Part shown: positions 1 to 8,012 of the stretch, in pieces
How the letters are laid out: every line of letters begins with the position of its first letter
Position numbering within the stretch: position 1 is the first letter of the stretch
Assembly (NCBI RefSeq): GCF_023074185.1
Contig: NZ_JADPKY010000143.1
Span: forward strand, 30,179-94,178
DNA length: 64,000 bases
From: Bradyrhizobium sp. 132
Lineage (GTDB): Bacteria; Pseudomonadota; Alphaproteobacteria; Rhizobiales; Xanthobacteraceae
Direction: 5' to 3'
Made by a program: the position numbers and the translations under genes
The notes under the pieces: model-generated
Told to the model about the DNA's origin: nothing
Seen by the model: only the letters and a program-made list of their open reading frames with translations
Database searches by the model: none

Positions 1-1
1 C

Positions 2-106
2 ATCATCTATTCCGGCACGCCGGAGAATGTCGGCCCCGTGGTGAAGGGCGACGTGCTGCTGTGCAAGCTCGATGGCTTGCCGGACATGTCGATCAAGATC
101 GCCTGA
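2..106 (+). CDS. Fumarylacetoacetate hydrolase family protein, C-terminal end (partial)
   Basis: The window opens inside a gene; the last 34 codons end at TGA 104-106. The readable tail contains IYSGTPENVGPVVKGD followed by a short beta-rich end. This is the usual C-terminal signature of FAH-superfamily enzymes (fumarylpyruvate hydrolase, 2-keto-4-pentenoate hydratase and relatives), where a TGTP-x-GVGP loop closes the metal-dependent active site. The substrate cannot be told from the tail. It lies 28 bases upstream of the next gene on the same strand, so co-transcription is possible. Confidence 0.75.
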   Translation: MIYSGTPENVGPVVKGDVLLCKLDGLPDMSIKIA

Positions 107-134
107 CTGATCCAGCCCGGGTCGGGAGTGCAAT

Positions 135-926
135 ATGTTGCGTTATGCCGTAGTCGTCATGTTGGGGTTGGCCTTCGCTGTCACCGGCGCTGTAACGGGG
201 AATGCTGAAGGCGCGAGCGACATCGCGCCGACGGGAGCGTTGCGCGTGGCGGTGGCCGTCGGCCCCGCCGCGTCGGCGTTCTGGACGACGCGTGATCCCG
301 CAGGCGGAAAGCCGCGCGGCGTCACCGTAGAACTCGCCAAGGCTGCCGCCGACAAGTTGCACGTTCCTCTGCATCTGGTCGAATACCAGAGCTCCGACGA
401 GATCGCCGCCGCCAGCAGCAAGGACGTCTGGGATCTCTCCTTCATGCCGGCCGACGTCAAGCGCGAGCAGTTCGTGGATCAGGGCCCAGCTTACGTCGCC
501 TATATGAGCGGCTATCTCATTCGCGCCGGTTCGGACATCCGCGCCGTCGCGGATGTTGATCGTGCGGGAATGCGGGTCGGTTGCATCGAGGGGACCTCGA
601 CGTCGCGGACGGTCGAGAAGTCGCTGAAGCAGGCGAAGCTGACGAAGTTCGTGAAGCCGGAACAGGCGGCCGAATTAATCGGCAAGGGGGAGCTGGATGC
701 CCTCGCGATGGGTATGGGGGCGTTGGAAGACCTCTCGCGTAAGCTGCCGGGAACGAAGGTGCTGGACGAGGTGATCCAGTCGACCGGCGTGGTCGTGGTC
801 GTGCCCAAGGGCAAGGCGGTGGCGAAGGCCTGGGCCGCGCATTTCCTGGATGAGGCCAAGTCGGATGGCACGGTGCGCCGCGCGCTCGACGGCAACGGAT
901 TTACCAGCGACAAGGTCGCGCCGTAG
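135..926 (+). CDS. Periplasmic solute-binding protein, family 3 (amino-acid type)
   Basis: 263 residues. Residues 1-25 form a signal peptide with a hydrophobic core ending near GNAEGA, so the product should be periplasmic. The rest looks like an SBP_bac_3 fold: GALRVAVAVGP at the first strand, RGVTVELAKAAADKL for the first lobe helix, DLSFMPADVKREQFVDQGP in the hinge region, and MRVGCIEGTSTS in the second lobe. These proteins capture polar amino acids or small acids for ABC importers. No permease or ATPase gene is next to it, so it is an orphan here and may serve a transporter elsewhere or act as a sensor. The family call is firm; the ligand is unknown. Confidence 0.8.
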   Translation: MLRYAVVVMLGLAFAVTGAVTGNAEGASDIAPTGALRVAVAVGPAASAFWTTRDPAGGKPRGVTVELAKAAADKLHVPLHLVEYQSSDEIAAASSKDVWDLSFMPADVKREQFVDQGPAYVAYMSGYLIRAGSDIRAVADVDRAGMRVGCIEGTSTSRTVEKSLKQAKLTKFVKPEQAAELIGKGELDALAMGMGALEDLSRKLPGTKVLDEVIQSTGVVVVVPKGKAVAKAWAAHFLDEAKSDGTVRRALDGNGFTSDKVAP

Positions 927-1077
927 TTGCCGATCTGCCCTCCGCTGCGACCACAATCTGAAGGCAGAGGCCTTTGAATTGCCGGAGTTCCATCGGCGAT
1001 TGCCCTGTGTTGGGCAACGAACAAACCTCGTGCAGCCATATTTAAGTATGAGTCACTCCCGCGAGGGAGACGCTCCG

Positions 1078-1494
1078 ATGAACAAAGCTCTGATCACTGC
1101 CGTCGTGATGCTGGCTAGCGTGCCTGCAAGCGCCGCCGCGCAGGAGCGCGCTGGTGCTGCGGCGTTGGGAGCCGTGTCAGGCGCCGTCGTGCTGGGTCCG
1201 ATCGGTGCCGTCGCGGGCGCGGTGGTCGGTTATACCGCCGGACCTGCAATCGCCCGGTCCTGGGGCGTGAGAGGTTCACGCTCGGCGAGACATCGGCAAC
1301 CGCCGCGTCGCGAGGCGTACCGCGCGGCGGCGACCGGGGGTCCGCCGCGCACACGCGAGTCGATGGATGCCAATGGCCAGATGAGAGCTGCCAGCAATCC
1401 GCCGGTTCAAGCCGCGCCTGCGGTGCAGCCTGTTCAAGCTGCTCCTGTGGTGCCCGCGCAGACCACGACGCCGCCGGTTCAAGGATTCGACTGA
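1078..1494 (+). CDS. Small exported glycine-zipper protein
   Basis: 138 residues. The ATG at 1078 is preceded by a GAGGGAGA ribosome site, which favours it over the longer in-frame extension that would start at 850 inside the previous gene. Residues 1-21 are a signal peptide ending in SAAA. Residues about 25-60 are an Ala/Gly-rich double hydrophobic stretch with regularly spaced glycines (GAVSGAVV, GAVAGAVVGY), a glycine-zipper type membrane segment. The C-terminal half is Arg-rich, then Pro/Val/Gln-rich with VQAAP repeats, probably disordered. The function is unknown; an envelope-associated role is inferred from the zipper and signal peptide only. Confidence 0.7.
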   Translation: MNKALITAVVMLASVPASAAAQERAGAAALGAVSGAVVLGPIGAVAGAVVGYTAGPAIARSWGVRGSRSARHRQPPRREAYRAAATGGPPRTRESMDANGQMRAASNPPVQAAPAVQPVQAAPVVPAQTTTPPVQGFD

Positions 1495-1501
1495 GGTCAG
1501 C

Positions 1502-2242
1502 TTACGCCGCCGCCTTCGGCCGCAGCCGATCGACGGTCCGCGCGATCAGCGCCGCGACTTCCCCGACCTTCGGCCCGATCCGGAACTCAGGGCCGGCGAC
1601 GACAACCGAGAGTCTGCGATCGCTGATCGGCAGCGGGATCGCGGCGCCCGCGAGGTCGCGGCTATAGTCGGCGAAGCTCTGGCAGTAACCGCGCGCGATC
1701 GAATTGCGCAGCTCGGTCTCGACCGCGTCTATGCTGATCGGCGTTGACGGACCGTACTGCTTGAATTCGATCTTGCGATAGACGGAGTCGCGCTCCTCCG
1801 GCGAATATTGCAGAAGCAGGGCGCGGCCGCTGGCGGTGGCGTGAATCGGCACGCGGTGGCCGATGGTCGCGAAATAGCGGATCGCGGCCTGGGACTCGAC
1901 GACGTCAATGAACACGGCCATCACGCCGGCCGGCGCCACGATGGAGGCGGTCTCGCCGGTCTCGGCCGAGAGGTCGGCGATCAGCGTGTGTGTCCACGGC
2001 GGCAGCGGCTCGACCTCGGAGATCATCCGCGCCATCGCCAGCCAGCGCGGCGTCGGGTAGAAGCCGGCCCGCGGCCGCGGTTCGTAGAGATAGCCTTTCT
2101 CCGACAGCGTCGCGAGCAGGTTGAAGGTCGACGAGCGCGGCCAGCCGAAATGATCGGCGATCTCGGCAAGCGTCGCCGGTTTCCTCGTTTGCGCGAAGAA
2201 CTCCATGATCTCCAGGACGTTTGCGGCTTGGCGAACGATCAT
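1502..2242 (-). CDS. IclR-family transcriptional regulator
   Basis: 246 residues from the ATG at 2242. A longer reading to 2386 would overlap the citE-like gene upstream and has no IclR homology in its extension. Residues 1-60 form the winged helix-turn-helix (ATLAEIADHFGWPRSSTFNLL), and residues about 75-245 the ligand-binding domain (TGETASIVAPAG, RVPIHATASGRALL, DLAGAAIPLPI). IclR proteins usually control nearby catabolic operons and bind a pathway intermediate. It is the last gene of the CaiB-MaoC-CitE operon, 20 bases after the lyase, so it probably regulates this operon and the divergent TRAP operon. The inverted repeat at 4861-4881 is a candidate operator. Confidence 0.88.
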   Translation of the reverse strand: MIVRQAANVLEIMEFFAQTRKPATLAEIADHFGWPRSSTFNLLATLSEKGYLYEPRPRAGFYPTPRWLAMARMISEVEPLPPWTHTLIADLSAETGETASIVAPAGVMAVFIDVVESQAAIRYFATIGHRVPIHATASGRALLLQYSPEERDSVYRKIEFKQYGPSTPISIDAVETELRNSIARGYCQSFADYSRDLAGAAIPLPISDRRLSVVVAGPEFRIGPKVGEVAALIARTVDRLRPKAAA

Positions 2243-2262
2243 GGTGAGACTTGCATCCTGAT

Positions 2263-3114
2263 CTAGGGCTGGCCGAGGATTTTCTTCGCGGCGCGAAGAT
2301 GCGGCTTGTCGATCATCTGGCCGTCGAGACGCAGAGTACCGGAGTTCGGATTGTTCGCGAATGCCGCGATCACCTTCTCTGCCCAATTACGCTCGGCCTC
2401 GGTCGGCTCGAACGCCGCGTTGACGACGTCGACATGCTTTGGATGGATCAGCGCCTTCGCCGAAAAACCGTCGCGCCGCGCGGCGCGCGTTTCCTGCTCG
2501 AGTCCTGCCAGATTGTCGATGTCGGTATAGACGGTGTCGATCGGCGCGACTTCGGCCGCCGCCGCCGCCATCAGACAGAGATCGCGTGCCAGACGATAAG
2601 GGCTGTGGAACACGCCACCTGACGCCTTTTCAGTAGCGCCGAGCGAAGCGGAGAGATCTTCCGCGCCCCACATCAAGCCGGCAAGGCGCGCGGAGCAGCC
2701 CTTGTAGCTGCCCAGCCCGAAGATCGAGCCGGCGGTTTCGGTCGCGACGCAGACGATGCGCGTCGTGCCGACCGCGATTCCGGCCGCAGCCTCCAAGGCT
2801 TCGAGCCAGGTTGCGACCTGGCGCACGTCGTCGCCGCCTTGCGATTTCGGCAGCACGATGCCGTCGGGTTTGCCTGGCATCACCGCGGCGAGGTCGGCGA
2901 GCGTCATGCCGGTGTCGAGCGCGTTGACGCGGACATAGAGCTGATGGGGGCCGCGAGAGCCCTTCAGCATCGCCAGCGTCAACCCGCGCGCTTCCGGCTT
3001 CTTGTCGGTGACGACAGAGTCCTCGAGATCGATGATCAACGCGTCGGCGTTGCCTTCGCTGGCCTTCTCGAATTTTCGCGGGGAGTCGCCCGGCACGAAC
3101 AGCATCGAACGCAT
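2263..3114 (-). CDS. CitE-like CoA-ester lyase (HpcH/HpaI aldolase family)
   Basis: 283 residues. The ATG at 3114 overlaps the stop codon of the upstream MaoC gene (TGATG), indicating translational coupling; a start at 3153 would extend into that gene. Motifs of the CitE/malyl-CoA lyase TIM barrel are clear: MLFVPGD near residue 4, LIIDLEDSV near 30, CVATETAG, LMWGAEDLSASLG, and KALIHPKHVDVV near the C-terminus. Such enzymes cleave (3S)-citramalyl-CoA, malyl-CoA or similar 3-hydroxyacyl-CoA esters with Mg2+. With a CoA-transferase and hydratase in the same operon, citramalyl-CoA lyase (giving acetyl-CoA and pyruvate) is the leading guess. The family is certain; the substrate is inferred. Confidence 0.85.
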   Translation of the reverse strand: MRSMLFVPGDSPRKFEKASEGNADALIIDLEDSVVTDKKPEARGLTLAMLKGSRGPHQLYVRVNALDTGMTLADLAAVMPGKPDGIVLPKSQGGDDVRQVATWLEALEAAAGIAVGTTRIVCVATETAGSIFGLGSYKGCSARLAGLMWGAEDLSASLGATEKASGGVFHSPYRLARDLCLMAAAAAEVAPIDTVYTDIDNLAGLEQETRAARRDGFSAKALIHPKHVDVVNAAFEPTEAERNWAEKVIAAFANNPNSGTLRLDGQMIDKPHLRAAKKILGQP

Positions 3115-3566
3115 CAGGCCGGCCTCTTGTGCATCATCGCCATGCGGCGGCATTTACCGACGATCTCGTCGTTCTGGTTCAAGGCGTGGTGCTCGAACTC
3201 GACGATGCCCGCCTTGGGGCGCGATTTGGATTCCCGCAACGAAAGCACCTTTGTCGTCGCCCGCAAAGTGTCGCCATGGAAGACCGGCTTTGGAAAAGTG
3301 ACGTCGGTCATGCCGAGATTGGCGACGGTGGTGCCCATGGTCGTATCATAGACCGTCATGCCGATCATGATGCCGAGGGTGTAAAGGCTGTTGAAAATGC
3401 GCTGGCCGAACTCGGTCTGGGCCGAAAAATGCGCGTCGATGTGCAGCGGCTGCGGGTTGAGCGTCAGCAGGCTGAACATGGTGTTGTCCATCTCCGTGAC
3501 GGTCCGGCTCAGGGGATGCCTGAACTCCTGGCCCACGGAAAAATCCTCGAAATAGAGTCCGGCCAT
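3114..3566 (-). CDS. MaoC-like hot-dog enoyl-CoA hydratase
   Basis: 150 residues. The ATG at 3566 follows a strong GGGAGGAAA ribosome site; the longer in-frame reading to 3914 overlaps the CoA-transferase and is not real. A single hot-dog fold opens with YFEDFSVGQEF. The hydratase-2 signature is NPQPLHID at residues 37-44: the histidine is present, but the position usually held by the catalytic Asp of D-x-N-P-x-H is Asn37, as in many NPQPLH-type members of this family. In the operon it probably hydrates an unsaturated C5 acyl-CoA (itaconyl- or mesaconyl-CoA) to the substrate of the CitE-like lyase. The reaction is inferred from context. Confidence 0.85.
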   Translation of the reverse strand: MAGLYFEDFSVGQEFRHPLSRTVTEMDNTMFSLLTLNPQPLHIDAHFSAQTEFGQRIFNSLYTLGIMIGMTVYDTTMGTTVANLGMTDVTFPKPVFHGDTLRATTKVLSLRESKSRPKAGIVEFEHHALNQNDEIVGKCRRMAMMHKRPA

Positions 3567-3610
3567 CGTGGTTTCCTCCCTGTGTCTCGATTTTTGCCGG
3601 CGCCCGCTGC

Positions 3611-4813
3611 TTACGGCGGCGCCGCCAGGTGAACTGCTTCTTGCTCTGCAAGCTGCTCGATTTCGTCCACCGAGAAGCCGGCCTCGGCCAGGATGTCGCG
3701 GCCGTGCTGGCCGAGTGTCGGCGCGGGGCCGGCGGGCTCGGGCTGGGTCACGCTCCAGGTCGAGGGCACGCGCATCTGGCGGATGCGGCCTTCCACGGGG
3801 TGATCTACAGTCTGGAAGAAGTCGATCGCATTGAGATGCGGATCGTCCAAAATCGTCTCCAGCGTGTGCATCGGCATCACCGGAATGTCGGCGCGCTCCA
3901 GCAGCTCGCGCCATTCCGCGGTGGTGCGCGTGACGAAGATGTGGCCGATCTCCTCGTAGATATCGTCAATATGATTCGTGCGCGCAGCGTGGTTGGCAAA
4001 ACGCGGCTGATCGAGGAAATGCGGTTGCCCGATCGCCTCGAAGAAGCTGCGCCAGTGCTTGTCGTTGTAGATGAGGACGCAGAGATAGCCGTCGCTGGTC
4101 TTGTAGGGTTTTCGATAGCGCGAGAGCAGGCGGGCGTAGCCGCCGTGGTCGAGCGGCGGATCGTAGGTCAGTCCGCCCAGATGATCGACCAGCACGAACT
4201 CCGTCATGGACTCGAACATCGGCACGTCGATGCGTTGGCCGATGCCGGTGCGCTGCTGGTGCATCAGTCCGCCCATGATGGCATTGACCATCATCAGTCC
4301 GACGATGCGGTCGGCGATGGTGACGGGAACGTAACGCGGCGTGCCGTCGCCGGCGGCCGCGAGAAGTGTCGGAATGGTGGCCGCGCCCTGAATGAGATCG
4401 TCATAGGCGGGCTTGGCGGCATAGGGGCCGGACTGGCCGTAGCCGAACGCGCCGACATAGACGAGGGAAGGGTTGATCTCGCGAAGCGTCTCGTAGTCGA
4501 GGCCGAGCCGCGTCATCGCCTGCGGGCGCACATTATAGACCAGCGCGTTGGCACGCTTCGCCAGTCGCAGCAGTGTGGCGCGCCCTTCCTTCTTCTTGAG
4601 GTCGAGGACGATGCTGCGCTTGCCGCGGTTGGCGTTGAGAAACATCCCGCCCATGCCGGGTGTGCGGCCGGGACCGATCTGGCGAACGATGTCGCCCTCG
4701 GGGCTCTCGACCTTGATGATTTCAGCGCCCATGTCCGCCAGCACTTGGGTGCCATAGGGGCCCATCAGCACGGAAGTCAGGTCGAGAATAGTGAAGCCGG
4801 CGAGCGGTCCCAT
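3611..4813 (-). CDS. CaiB/BaiF (family III) CoA-transferase
   Basis: 400 residues, the usual length of the family. It begins LAGFTILDLTSVLMGPYGTQ and has ADMGAEIIKVESP, GKRSIVLDLKK and YNVRPQAMTRLGLDY, all standard for formyl-CoA-transferase relatives. Asp168 in TIADRIVGL is in the position of the nucleophile that forms the aspartyl-CoA anhydride. It moves CoA from succinyl-CoA or acetyl-CoA to a carboxylic acid without ATP. It is the first gene of the minus-strand operon, 44 bases before the MaoC gene, and so probably activates the acid imported by the divergent TRAP system. Itaconate, mesaconate or citramalate are candidates; none is proved. Confidence 0.88.
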   Translation of the reverse strand: MGPLAGFTILDLTSVLMGPYGTQVLADMGAEIIKVESPEGDIVRQIGPGRTPGMGGMFLNANRGKRSIVLDLKKKEGRATLLRLAKRANALVYNVRPQAMTRLGLDYETLREINPSLVYVGAFGYGQSGPYAAKPAYDDLIQGAATIPTLLAAAGDGTPRYVPVTIADRIVGLMMVNAIMGGLMHQQRTGIGQRIDVPMFESMTEFVLVDHLGGLTYDPPLDHGGYARLLSRYRKPYKTSDGYLCVLIYNDKHWRSFFEAIGQPHFLDQPRFANHAARTNHIDDIYEEIGHIFVTRTTAEWRELLERADIPVMPMHTLETILDDPHLNAIDFFQTVDHPVEGRIRQMRVPSTWSVTQPEPAGPAPTLGQHGRDILAEAGFSVDEIEQLAEQEAVHLAAPP

Positions 4814-4860
4814 AGGGCCTCGTTCATTACATTCATATACGTGGAGTTAGAATTCATAAA

Positions 4861-4881
4861 TCTCCGGTGTCAATCCGGAGA
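4861..4881. promoter_or_regulatory. Inverted repeat in divergent promoter region, candidate IclR operator
   Basis: Perfect 7-base arms TCTCCGG / CCGGAGA are separated by TGTCAAT. It lies midway between the divergent CoA-transferase operon and TRAP operon. Three copies of ATTCATA also occur here, at 4831-4837, 4852-4858 and 4913-4919, the first two 21 bases apart. With an IclR regulator at the end of the left operon, this palindrome is the natural operator candidate. The binding protein is inference. Confidence 0.4.
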
Positions 4882-4922
4882 ACTCTGAGCTAGGCGCATA
4901 GACCCATGCACTATTCATACGC

Positions 4923-4952
4923 TTGACATATAAATTCACCTATATGTATTTT
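4923..4952 (+). promoter_or_regulatory. Possible sigma-70 type promoter for the TRAP operon
   Basis: TTGACA at 4923-4928 is a consensus -35 box; an 18-base AT-rich spacer leads to TATTTT at 4947-4952 as a plausible -10. It lies about 90 bases before the ATG at 5040 in a region much richer in A+T than its surroundings. Confidence 0.45.
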
Positions 4953-5039
4953 TATCTCAAGCAAGAACTGGAGCGGGGCCAAGTGGTCGGCAGCGAGATG
5001 CTGCCGCCGCCGGCATGGGGACGCGTCAAGGAGAACGAG

Positions 5040-6074
5040 ATGAAGAAGGTTTTGCCCTGGGCTGCCGCAGCGCTCGCGCTCTCGCTGCCGGTCTCGACGC
5101 GACAGGCGCAGGCGCAGGCGCTGGAGCTGAAGGTCGCCGACTCCTTCCCCGCGGGGCACTATCTCGTCCGCCTGATGCTCAAGCCGTGGATGGACGACGT
5201 CACCAAGCGCACCAATGGCGCGGTGACCTTCACCTATTATCCGAACCAGCAGATCGGCAAGGCCGCGGACATGCTGCGGCTCACCCAGTCGGGCGTGGTC
5301 GACATCGGCTACATCGGGCCGTCTTATGTCTCCGACAAGATGCCGCTATCGGAAGTTGCACAATTGCCAGGCGCGTTCGAAACCGCCTGCCAGGGTACGC
5401 TCGCCTACTGGAAGACCGCGCGCGAAGGCGTTTTGGCCAAGCAGGAATACGCGCCCAACAAGATCAAGCTGCTGTTCGAGGTGGTGCTGCCGCCCTACCA
5501 GGTGTGGACCGCCAAGCAAAAGGTCGACACGACCAAGGACATGAGTGGCCTGAAGCTGCGTACCACCGGCGGCGCGCAAGACCTGACCTTGCGCGCGCTC
5601 GGCGCGGTGCCGGTGCGCATGGCTGCACCCGATGCCTATGAATCGCTGTCGCGCGGCACAATGGACGGCCTGCTGTTCCCGATGGAGAGCGTCGTTGCCT
5701 ATGGGCTCGACAAGCTGGTCAAGCACGCAACGGAAGGCGTCAGCTTCGGCAGCTTCATCGTCGCCTATTCGATCAATCAGTCGGTTTGGGACAAGCTTCC
5801 GGACGACGTGAAGAAGGCGATGAACGACGCGTCGGAGGCGATCGAGCCTCTGGCCTGCGCCCAGGTCGACAAGGAAACGGAGGCGACCAAGAAGCACCTT
5901 CAGGACCAGGGCGTCAGCTTCGAGCCGCTGCCGGAGGCGACGCGCACCGAGATGAAGGACAAGCTGAAGGGCGTCGGCCAGGAATGGGCGGCTGGGCTCG
6001 ACAGCCGTGGCAAGCAGGCGTCCGCCGCGCTGAAGGAGTTTGAAGGCCTGCTCGCAGCTGGCGGCGCCAAATAA
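5040..6074 (+). CDS. dctP: TRAP transporter substrate-binding protein (DctP family)
   Basis: 344 residues. The ATG at 5040 follows AAGGAG; an upstream reading to 4923 lies in the promoter. Residues 1-27 are a signal peptide (positively charged MKK, hydrophobic core, AQAQA cleavage region), so it works in the periplasm. The body has the DctP pattern: LKVADSFPAGHYL, WMDDVTKRTNGAVTF, YYPNQQIGKAADML, GVVDIGYIGPSY, and the selectivity-helix region LKLRTTGGAQDLTLRALG containing the conserved carboxylate-binding Arg. TRAP systems use ion gradients to import dicarboxylates and other organic acids. It heads a P-Q-M operon divergent from the CoA-transferase operon, suggesting that it imports that pathway's substrate. 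Confidence 0.88.
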   Translation: MKKVLPWAAAALALSLPVSTRQAQAQALELKVADSFPAGHYLVRLMLKPWMDDVTKRTNGAVTFTYYPNQQIGKAADMLRLTQSGVVDIGYIGPSYVSDKMPLSEVAQLPGAFETACQGTLAYWKTAREGVLAKQEYAPNKIKLLFEVVLPPYQVWTAKQKVDTTKDMSGLKLRTTGGAQDLTLRALGAVPVRMAAPDAYESLSRGTMDGLLFPMESVVAYGLDKLVKHATEGVSFGSFIVAYSINQSVWDKLPDDVKKAMNDASEAIEPLACAQVDKETEATKKHLQDQGVSFEPLPEATRTEMKDKLKGVGQEWAAGLDSRGKQASAALKEFEGLLAAGGAK

Positions 6075-6126
6075 GGCGCGAAGTAAGGCGCGAAGTCATC
6101 CGACAGGGAAGAAGGAGACGCGAGAG

Positions 6127-6681
6127 GTGATCAAGCGGGCGGGATATGTGCTCGGCGTGCTGGAACGCGCGCTGACGGTGATCGCGGTGGTGTTCCTGTT
6201 CGTGATCATGCTGCTTGTCGTAACCGACGTGTTCATGCGCTACGCGCTGAACCGTCCGTTCTCCTTCACCTACGATCTGATCGGGCTTTATCTGCTCGCC
6301 GGCGTGTTCTTCTTCACGGTCTCGGACGCTCTGCGCGAGCACGCCCATGTCGGCGTCGATATCCTGCTGTCGCGCTTCTCGCCGGCGGGACGGCGGCTCT
6401 CGGAGATCATCACCGCGCTTGTGGGCCTGTTCGTCTTCGTCCTGATCTGCAAGGTCGGCCTCGAGCGTGCGGTGGAAAATTACGAGCAGCATGACGTGCT
6501 GGCTGGCGCGATTGCCTGGCCGACCTGGATATCGGCGGCGCTGGTGCCGCTCGGCTGCGGCGTGCTGGTGCTGCGATTGCTGCTCCAGCTCGTCGGCAAT
6601 CTGCTGAGCCTCGTCAGCGGCCGTGACCTCTATCCGCTGCCGCCGGTGACCGGCGTTGGCGAAGCACGATCCTTTGAGTAA
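6127..6681 (+). CDS. dctQ: TRAP transporter small permease subunit (DctQ family)
   Basis: 184 residues from the GTG at 6127, which sits behind AAGGAG; the longer in-frame reading would start inside dctP. Four hydrophobic segments are visible at about residues 14-36, 49-68, 90-110 and 130-152, matching the 4-TM DctQ fold. Family features are VVTDVFMRYALNRPFS after the first helix and REHAHVGVDIL between helices 2 and 3. It pairs with the large permease DctM in the inner membrane. It lies 52 bases after dctP and 12 bases before dctM. Confidence 0.88.
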   Translation: MIKRAGYVLGVLERALTVIAVVFLFVIMLLVVTDVFMRYALNRPFSFTYDLIGLYLLAGVFFFTVSDALREHAHVGVDILLSRFSPAGRRLSEIITALVGLFVFVLICKVGLERAVENYEQHDVLAGAIAWPTWISAALVPLGCGVLVLRLLLQLVGNLLSLVSGRDLYPLPPVTGVGEARSFE

Positions 6682-6693
6682 CGGCAGGCATTC

Positions 6694-7983
6694 ATGACAC
6701 CCTTCATCGTTCTCGCCCTGCTGTTCGGCCTGCTCGCACTCGGCACGCCCGTCGGCTTCGCGATGGCCTTTTCCGGTTCGGTCGGCCTCGTGATGGTCGG
6801 CGGCTGGAGCACACTGTTCGGCATTTTGCAAACCGCGCCGCTCTCGACCGTCTCCTCCTACGAGCTGATCACCATCCCGATGTTCCTGCTGATGGCGGAC
6901 CTCGTGCTGCTGTCGGGTGTCGCGGACGATCTATTCAAAACGGCCTCGGCCTGGGTCGGCCGCATCCCCGGCGGGCTCGGCATGGCCACCGCGCTGGCCG
7001 GCGCCGGTTTTGGCGCGATCTGCGGCACATCGACGGCCTCGGCCGCAACCCTGTCCTCGACCAGCCTGCCGGCGATGATCCGCCAGGGCTATGAGCCGAA
7101 GATGGCCGCAGGCGTGGTCGCGATATCAGGCACGCTGTCGATGCTGCTGCCGACCAGCGTCGCACTCGTCATCTTCGGTCTCCTTGCCGAGGTAAATATC
7201 GGCAAGCTGCTCGTCAGCGGCATCATCCCCGCGATCCTCGTCACCATCACCATCATGGCCACGATCTACTTCCTGGTCTGGCAGGATCCATCGCGCGCGC
7301 CGCCCGCCAAGTCGGTGCCGTGGCGCGAAAAATTCGCGCTGCTGTGGCAGGTCTCGCCAATGGTGGTGCTGTTCTCTATTGTCACAGGCACGATCTATCT
7401 CGGCGTCGCCACGCCGACGGAGGCCTCCGCGTTCGGTGCGTTCGGCGCCTTCCTGCTCGCGATCGTCAAGGGCAAGATCACGCCGTCGTCGCTTTACGCG
7501 ACGCTGCTGCGTGCCTGCCATGGCACCTGCATGATCATCATGATCCTGGTCGGTGCGTCGATCTTTGGCTACTTCTTCACGCTCACCCACGTGACCCAGG
7601 ACCTCGTCGCCTGGGTCGGCTCGCTGCCGGCCTCGCGCTGGGTCATCATCACGCTGATCCTGTGCGGCTACATCGTGCTCGGATCCTTCATGGACCAGAT
7701 CGCGATCCTGGTGCTGACCGTGCCGATCGTGCTGCCGCTGATCAAGACGCTCGGCTTCGATCCGATCTGGTTCGGCGTCATCAAGATCGTCACCGCCGAG
7801 GTCGGCATGATCACGCCCCCGGTCGGGCTCAACTGTTTCATCGTCGCCCGCTATGCCAAGCGGCCGGTCGCGGAGGTGTTCCACGGTACCTTCCCGCATT
7901 TCATTGCGCACCTGATTGTCATTGCGATCCTGGTGGCGTTTCCGTCTATCATCCTCTGGCTGCCCTCGCAGATGGGGCGCTAG
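6694..7983 (+). CDS. dctM: TRAP transporter large permease subunit (DctM family)
   Basis: 429 residues, the family length, with about 12 hydrophobic segments. It starts FIVLALLFGLLALGTPVGFAM and contains GAGFGAICGTSTASAATLSS and GYEPKMAAGVVAISGTLSMLLP, the conserved DctM core with the ion/substrate hairpins, and ends with AEVGMITPPVGLNCFI. DctM is the transport channel, driven by a Na+ or proton gradient. It completes the P-Q-M operon; the acyl-CoA dehydrogenase gene follows after 29 bases, consistent with one transcript for uptake and oxidation. Confidence 0.92.
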   Translation: MTPFIVLALLFGLLALGTPVGFAMAFSGSVGLVMVGGWSTLFGILQTAPLSTVSSYELITIPMFLLMADLVLLSGVADDLFKTASAWVGRIPGGLGMATALAGAGFGAICGTSTASAATLSSTSLPAMIRQGYEPKMAAGVVAISGTLSMLLPTSVALVIFGLLAEVNIGKLLVSGIIPAILVTITIMATIYFLVWQDPSRAPPAKSVPWREKFALLWQVSPMVVLFSIVTGTIYLGVATPTEASAFGAFGAFLLAIVKGKITPSSLYATLLRACHGTCMIIMILVGASIFGYFFTLTHVTQDLVAWVGSLPASRWVIITLILCGYIVLGSFMDQIAILVLTVPIVLPLIKTLGFDPIWFGVIKIVTAEVGMITPPVGLNCFIVARYAKRPVAEVFHGTFPHFIAHLIVIAILVAFPSIILWLPSQMGR

Positions 7984-8012
7984 AACTAACGAGCCTCCAC
8001 AAGGAGACCAAC

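Noticed and set aside
1000..1020. TTGCCC-N6-GGGCAA hairpin after the solute-binding protein gene as a terminator
   Set aside because: Six-base stem without a T run; could be chance.
2243..2386. Longer start for the IclR gene
   Set aside because: It would overlap the CitE-like gene by over 120 bases and adds residues without similarity; the ATG at 2242 precedes the complete HTH domain.
3629..4888. 419-codon open frame opposite the CaiB gene
   Set aside because: Shadow frame with biased Arg/Ala/Val/His composition; the minus-strand protein is clearly conserved.
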